A stretch of DNA of 64,000 bases from Verrucomicrobiota bacterium (GTDB lineage: Bacteria > Verrucomicrobiota > Verrucomicrobiia > Chthoniobacterales > SZAS-18). Below the pieces are notes generated by a model, which saw only the letters and a list, made by a program, of their open reading frames with translations, ran no database searches and was not told the DNA's origin. Below, piece by piece: positions 60,933-64,000 of this stretch (the stretch's first letter is position 1; each line of letters opens with the position of its first letter). The position numbers and the translations under genes were made by a program. The stretch is from contig JANXRG010000033.1 of NCBI GenBank assembly GCA_025353105.1, forward strand, positions 1 to 64,000, in the 5' to 3' direction.

Positions 60933-61002
60933 AACATCGGGCACGAAACCCTGACAACCCTGACGCGCTCCATGCGCGACACTAGGAGACGATCCCGCGG
61001 AG

Positions 61003-62235
61003 TCAATCGGGTTCTCCCGGAACTCGGGGCTCGATGCCCCACGTCGCCAAAAATTTATCGGCACTGGCCGCCACGGAATACTCCGCCGACAACGTGCGCG
61101 CGATCGCGCCCGCCTTCACCCACCGCGCTGAATCCGAGGCGAACTCCACGATGGCATTCGTCAACGCGTCCGCGTCGCCCGCGGCGGTCACGACGCCGAC
61201 GCCGCTTTCGCCCACGACGAGCGCCACCTCGGATGCCGGCGGACCAACGAACACACAGGGACGACCGGCCGCCAGCACGCCGTAGAACTTACTCGGCACC
61301 GCGAGCCCGCTCAAGCGATCGGGCATCGTGACGAGATGGAGATCCGCGGCGCTCAGGCTTTCGGCCAGCCGCTCGCGGGGTTGCAGCGGGAGGAATCGCA
61401 GGTTCGAAAGTCCGCGCCGAGCGGCTTCCGCGCGAACGTCCTCCAGACGCGGGCCATCGCCCACCAAGAGAAACACGATCTCCGGTCGATCGGTGCGCAG
61501 CCGGTCCGCTGCGTCGAGCATTTCATCAAAGCTGTGCGCGAGACCAAAATTCCCCGAGTACATCACCACGAACGCATCGTCCGCCAGACCGTGCTGGCGG
61601 CGGAACGGATTTGAAGCGCGATCAATCGGTTGCACGCGCGACGGGTCCGACCAGTTCGGCACCACGCGGATTCGTTCCGCGGGCAAGCCGCGTTCGCGCA
61701 TTCGATCCGCCATGCAGCGGCCGGGCACGACGACGAGATCGCATTGTTCCAAACCCCAGGTCGAGAGGCGGCGCAGCACGCGCGCGGCGGGCCCGCCGCG
61801 TGCCAGCACCTCGAGCTCCTCCGCCAATTCTGGATAAAGATCCTGCGACCATTGGATCAGCCGTCCGCCCTTCGTGGCGCGGAGCAGCGGACCGAGTAAC
61901 ACCTGCAGCGGCGGATCGCTCGTCGTCACCACAAGATCCCATCGGCCGGGGAGCCGCCCGGCCGCGCGCAGCAGCGCGGGATAAATTCCCAGATAACTCA
62001 GCGCGCGCTTTCTGGTGCTCTCGCGCGTGAAGGCAAACGAACCCGGTACGCGGCTCACCTCGACCCCCGGGATCGATTCGTCGCGCCCGCCGGCTGGGCT
62101 CGTCGTGGCCACCCCCACCCGCCAGCCGCGCGCGGCGAGTTCGCGCGCCAGCTCCGCCACCAGCTGACCGACCGCCGCCGGATCGGGCGGAAACGTGCGG
62201 CTGACAATGAGGACGGAACGCGGCGCGGTCGGCAC
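61003..62235 (-). CDS. GT4 glycosyltransferase (WbuB-like)
   Basis: 410 residues from GTG 62235, where the protein begins VPTAPRSVLIVSRTFPPDPA; the longer reading from 62346 is not family-like. Acceptor domain with AAVGQLVAELARELAARGW; donor domain with VMYSGNFGLAHSFDEML, FLLVGDGPRLEDV and SGLAVPSKFYGVLAAGRP. The PSKFYGVLAAG motif is typical of WbuB-type transferases. First gene of the minus-strand run. The 70 bases between it and the initiating transferase are the widest gap between adjacent genes there up to the polymerase. Confidence 0.9.
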   Translation of the reverse strand: MPTAPRSVLIVSRTFPPDPAAVGQLVAELARELAARGWRVGVATTSPAGGRDESIPGVEVSRVPGSFAFTRESTRKRALSYLGIYPALLRAAGRLPGRWDLVVTTSDPPLQVLLGPLLRATKGGRLIQWSQDLYPELAEELEVLARGGPAARVLRRLSTWGLEQCDLVVVPGRCMADRMRERGLPAERIRVVPNWSDPSRVQPIDRASNPFRRQHGLADDAFVVMYSGNFGLAHSFDEMLDAADRLRTDRPEIVFLLVGDGPRLEDVRAEAARRGLSNLRFLPLQPRERLAESLSAADLHLVTMPDRLSGLAVPSKFYGVLAAGRPCVFVGPPASEVALVVGESGVGVVTAAGDADALTNAIVEFASDSARWVKAGAIARTLSAEYSVAASADKFLATWGIEPRVPGEPD

Positions 62236-62305
62236 GCCGCAAGACTGGGCTGGACGGGGCCACGCTCGCAAGCCGCAACCGGCGTTCGCGACCAAGGCCC
62301 GGATA

Positions 62306-63109
62306 TCAAAACTGTCCGACCCGGCGGAACCAACGCAACGCCTCACGAAGCTGGCTTAGCTTAATCACATGGTCGGCGTTGAATTGCTCCAGCCGCACGC
62401 GTCGAAAGCCGGTCTTCAGCATCGAGCTTTCGACTTGCGCGTGATGATTGGGCGTGGCGGTCCTGTCGGTCCATCCGCTCGAAAGATAGATGGGCACGTC
62501 GAAAAACGAATCTGGCGGACGCTGAAGGTGCACAGCCGGGGAGAGCGTGTCCTCATTGATTCCCGTGAGAAAGACCCCGACGAGTCGGACTCCGCCGGTC
62601 TTGGCGAGTACCGGGGCCAGGTAAGCGCAACGATTGGCGCCGCCCGAAAGTCCGGCCAGCGCCACCGGCCATTTCACGGCGGTGGGCCAGCGCTGCCGCA
62701 GGGCTTCCAGTCCCGCCGCGATCATCGCGAAGCGCCACGCGCTGGAATCGACCTTTGGGCGGATGGTGGCGTCGGTCCCGAGAACCACCCAACCCTCCGT
62801 GCGGGTGGCCATGCCAGACAGGTCCACATCCATGGTGCTGTCCCGTCCCAAGTCAGACGTCGAGATGACGATGAGCAACGGCCAGACCCGCGACGGATCA
62901 AAATTCTCGGGCAGCGCCAGCTTCATCCGGCCGGTGGCGGGCCGGGGATTTCCGCCTCGCGCGGCGAGCTCCTGAAAAGGCTCGGGCACCGCGAAGGTGT
63001 ATTCAAGGTCGCGGGCCTGCAGTCGCGGCGTGGGCGGCAGCGCACCGAGGACACCAGCGAGCAAGGCGATCCGCCAGCCGAGCGTCCGGGGAGGCGGTGT
63101 CGTACGCAT
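62306..63109 (-). CDS. Exported alpha/beta-hydrolase (esterase-like)
   Basis: 267 residues with an N-terminal signal (LGWRIALLAGVLGALPPTP). The nucleophile elbow is ALAGLSGGANR (GxSxG), the acid is probably in YLSSGWTDRT and the histidine in FNADHVIKL, spaced as in dienelactone/PHB-depolymerase-like hydrolases. Acts in the periplasm or outside. Substrate unknown. It precedes the polysaccharide run by 70 bases on the same strand but need not belong to it. Confidence 0.75.
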   Translation of the reverse strand: MRTTPPPRTLGWRIALLAGVLGALPPTPRLQARDLEYTFAVPEPFQELAARGGNPRPATGRMKLALPENFDPSRVWPLLIVISTSDLGRDSTMDVDLSGMATRTEGWVVLGTDATIRPKVDSSAWRFAMIAAGLEALRQRWPTAVKWPVALAGLSGGANRCAYLAPVLAKTGGVRLVGVFLTGINEDTLSPAVHLQRPPDSFFDVPIYLSSGWTDRTATPNHHAQVESSMLKTGFRRVRLEQFNADHVIKLSQLREALRWFRRVGQF

Positions 63110-63143
63110 GAATCAGGGCTCTCTCTCGAAACCGCTCGACCGG

Positions 63144-63479
63144 CTAGGCCGGGACCGCATTCACGGGCGCGAGCACTTGCAGGGTCACTCGGATGACAAA
63201 ATCTCTGACGCGTTCGCGGTAGGCTTGCATGTGCGGCGCGGCGCCATGAGCGGCGAGCGTTTCGATGCTCGACCACGTCTCGACGACGGTGACCACATCG
63301 GGGCGAACCGGAACCTGCCCGGGCACGCCGCTTACCAGATCGACCGCGGCGCCGTATTCGATGCAACCCACCTCGGCGTGAACCTCGGGCTCCAGTCGGG
63401 CAAACTCGCGCAGGAAGCGATCGCGCGTCCCGGGATGCAATTCGATGGCAGCGATTACGTGAATCAAAATGAACTCCAT
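63144..63479 (-). CDS. Antibiotic-biosynthesis-monooxygenase (ABM) domain protein
   Basis: 111 residues from ATG 63479 (MEFILIHVIAAIELHPGTRD). Single ABM ferredoxin-like unit: RFLREFARLEPEVHAEVGCI, then EYGAAVDL and VVTVVETWSSIETLAAHGAA. Members are small cytoplasmic quinol monooxygenases or haem-degrading relatives. 34 bp upstream of the esterase on the same strand, probably one transcript. A longer reading to 63578 has no family likeness. Confidence 0.85.
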   Translation of the reverse strand: MEFILIHVIAAIELHPGTRDRFLREFARLEPEVHAEVGCIEYGAAVDLVSGVPGQVPVRPDVVTVVETWSSIETLAAHGAAPHMQAYRERVRDFVIRVTLQVLAPVNAVPA

Positions 63480-63871
63480 GGATGAACGTGCACCGGGCTC
63501 GCCTTCTTTGTCATATTCAAGGGTGCACTTCAGCAGAGTTTGCCGGATGCCAGGGCCAACTGCGACGGCGCCCGACATCGCGGACGGATTTCACCGGGCG
63601 TTCGCCGGCGAGGACCAGGTCGGCCGCAGCATATACCTGCACGCCACGTTCAAGCACAACAGGCCCGAACAAAGGACGAAGCGAACTGAAAGGGGCTCGA
63701 TCCATGGAGAGACGCACGCCAACAAATGACACCAAGCTCAGCGTCCCGCGCGGAGGAAGGCAAGCCAGAATGGCGGGACCTTCTGCTTGGAGACAATCCT
63801 CCTTGTTCCCTCCTCCTTGTTCCGTTTCCATTTCGTGACAGTGCCCCGCGTGGACTGATACGCTCCGAGGG
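63480..63871. other. Gene-poor 392-bp gap with a short tandem repeat
   Basis: No gene is supported here. A minus-strand open frame (63517-63975) overlaps the convincing plus-strand gene at 63872 and has no recognisable domain, so I leave it uncalled. The segment contains two 14-bp tandem units TCCTCCTTGTTCC(C/G) at 63797-63824. Composition and lack of coding signal suggest intergenic or relic mobile DNA. Confidence 0.4.
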
Positions 63872-64000
63872 ATGGAAGCGGCCGATTGGGTAACCCTTAA
63901 CGACCAGGATCTTCTCGAGCGCCGCATCTCCAAGCTCGGCCTGTATCTCGACGGCTCAACTCTCGAGCCGCTCATTCGCCAGCTTTATGAGGAGCTCTCG
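63872..64000 (+). CDS. Start of a probable zinc-binding metallopeptidase-like protein (partial)
   Basis: The first 43 codons run off the right edge: MEAADWVTLNDQDLLERRIS, then KLGLYLDGSTLEPLIRQLYE and ELS. The pattern 'L.D..LL..RI..LGL...G..L...I..LY.EL' matches, from memory, the N-terminus of conserved proteins annotated as putative zinc-binding metallopeptidases, whose metal site lies further on. A GAGGG stretch 1-5 bases before the ATG is too close for an ideal ribosome-binding site. Orientation is opposite to the preceding genes. Confidence 0.6.
   Translation, partial: MEAADWVTLNDQDLLERRISKLGLYLDGSTLEPLIRQLYEELS

Noticed and set aside
63517..63975. 152-codon minus-strand open frame at the right end
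   Set aside because: Overlaps the start of a convincing plus-strand gene, and no motif or signal supports it; left as uncertain.

Overview
The window looks like a chromosomal segment of a GC-rich Gram-negative bacterium, most likely a member of the Verrucomicrobiota (Opitutales-like). The grounds are: two PEP-CTERM proteins plus an exosortase with a fused EpsI-like domain, a very long GreA-type factor of the kind seen in the Verrucomicrobiota/Chlamydiota group, an outer-membrane beta-barrel/Wza/BY-kinase export set, and dense head-to-tail genes with 1-4 nt start/stop overlaps. The phylum is inferred from gene content; no rRNA is present. I saw no tRNA, rRNA, CRISPR array or convincing rho-independent terminator.

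Layout. 0-6.6 kb is accessory, partly lower-GC DNA: the edge of a REP-associated transposase, a solo ISL3-type terminal repeat, and a secreted Rhs/YD-repeat gene (split by an in-frame TGA) with a small exported protein on each side. 6.8-17.3 kb is housekeeping and envelope: HAD phosphatase, MGDG-synthase-like glycosyltransferase, YihY/BrkB membrane protein, PGRP-type amidase, TIGR01777 epimerase, a second HAD protein, a PEP-CTERM protein, the murein-recycling ligase Mpl, an M14-type carboxypeptidase and a Ser/Thr kinase. 17.3-25 kb is a lutA-lutB-...-lutC lactate-oxidation cluster. Between lutB and lutC sit a nucleotidyltransferase-like pair and an OPT-family transporter. The cluster is followed by a decayed TPR lipoprotein gene. 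25-29.6 kb is glutamate synthase large subunit (gltB).

29.7-39 kb is an exosortase/exopolysaccharide locus: a membrane TPR protein and the exosortase-EpsI fusion on the minus strand, divergent from FecR-like, secreted, beta-barrel, Wza-like and Wzc-like (BY-kinase) genes. 39-42.4 kb has a degenerate M48-like membrane protein, a 40-residue overlapping small ORF, hemL and an ISL3 transposase remnant. 42.4-49.5 kb holds GT-C-type membrane proteins (one Agl23-like), a dolichyl-phosphate-type GT2, an RlmD-type RNA methyltransferase, ExoD and TerC. 49.7-55.1 kb is the block greA-like, eno, ftsB/divIC-like and a second membrane TPR protein paralogous to the exosortase-linked one. 55.1-62.2 kb is a second PEP-CTERM gene and a minus-strand polysaccharide assembly run (GT4, initiating sugar phosphotransferase, O-antigen-ligase-like polymerase, GT4, GT2). 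62.3-64 kb has an esterase, an ABM-type monooxygenase and the start of a probable metal-binding protein.

The coherent theme is cell-surface biology. The polymer appears to be initiated, polymerised and glycosylated by the 56-62 kb genes, and exported and regulated by the 33-39 kb genes. PEP-CTERM proteins would be processed by the exosortase. Around this backbone are scars of mobile DNA and at least two visibly damaged genes.
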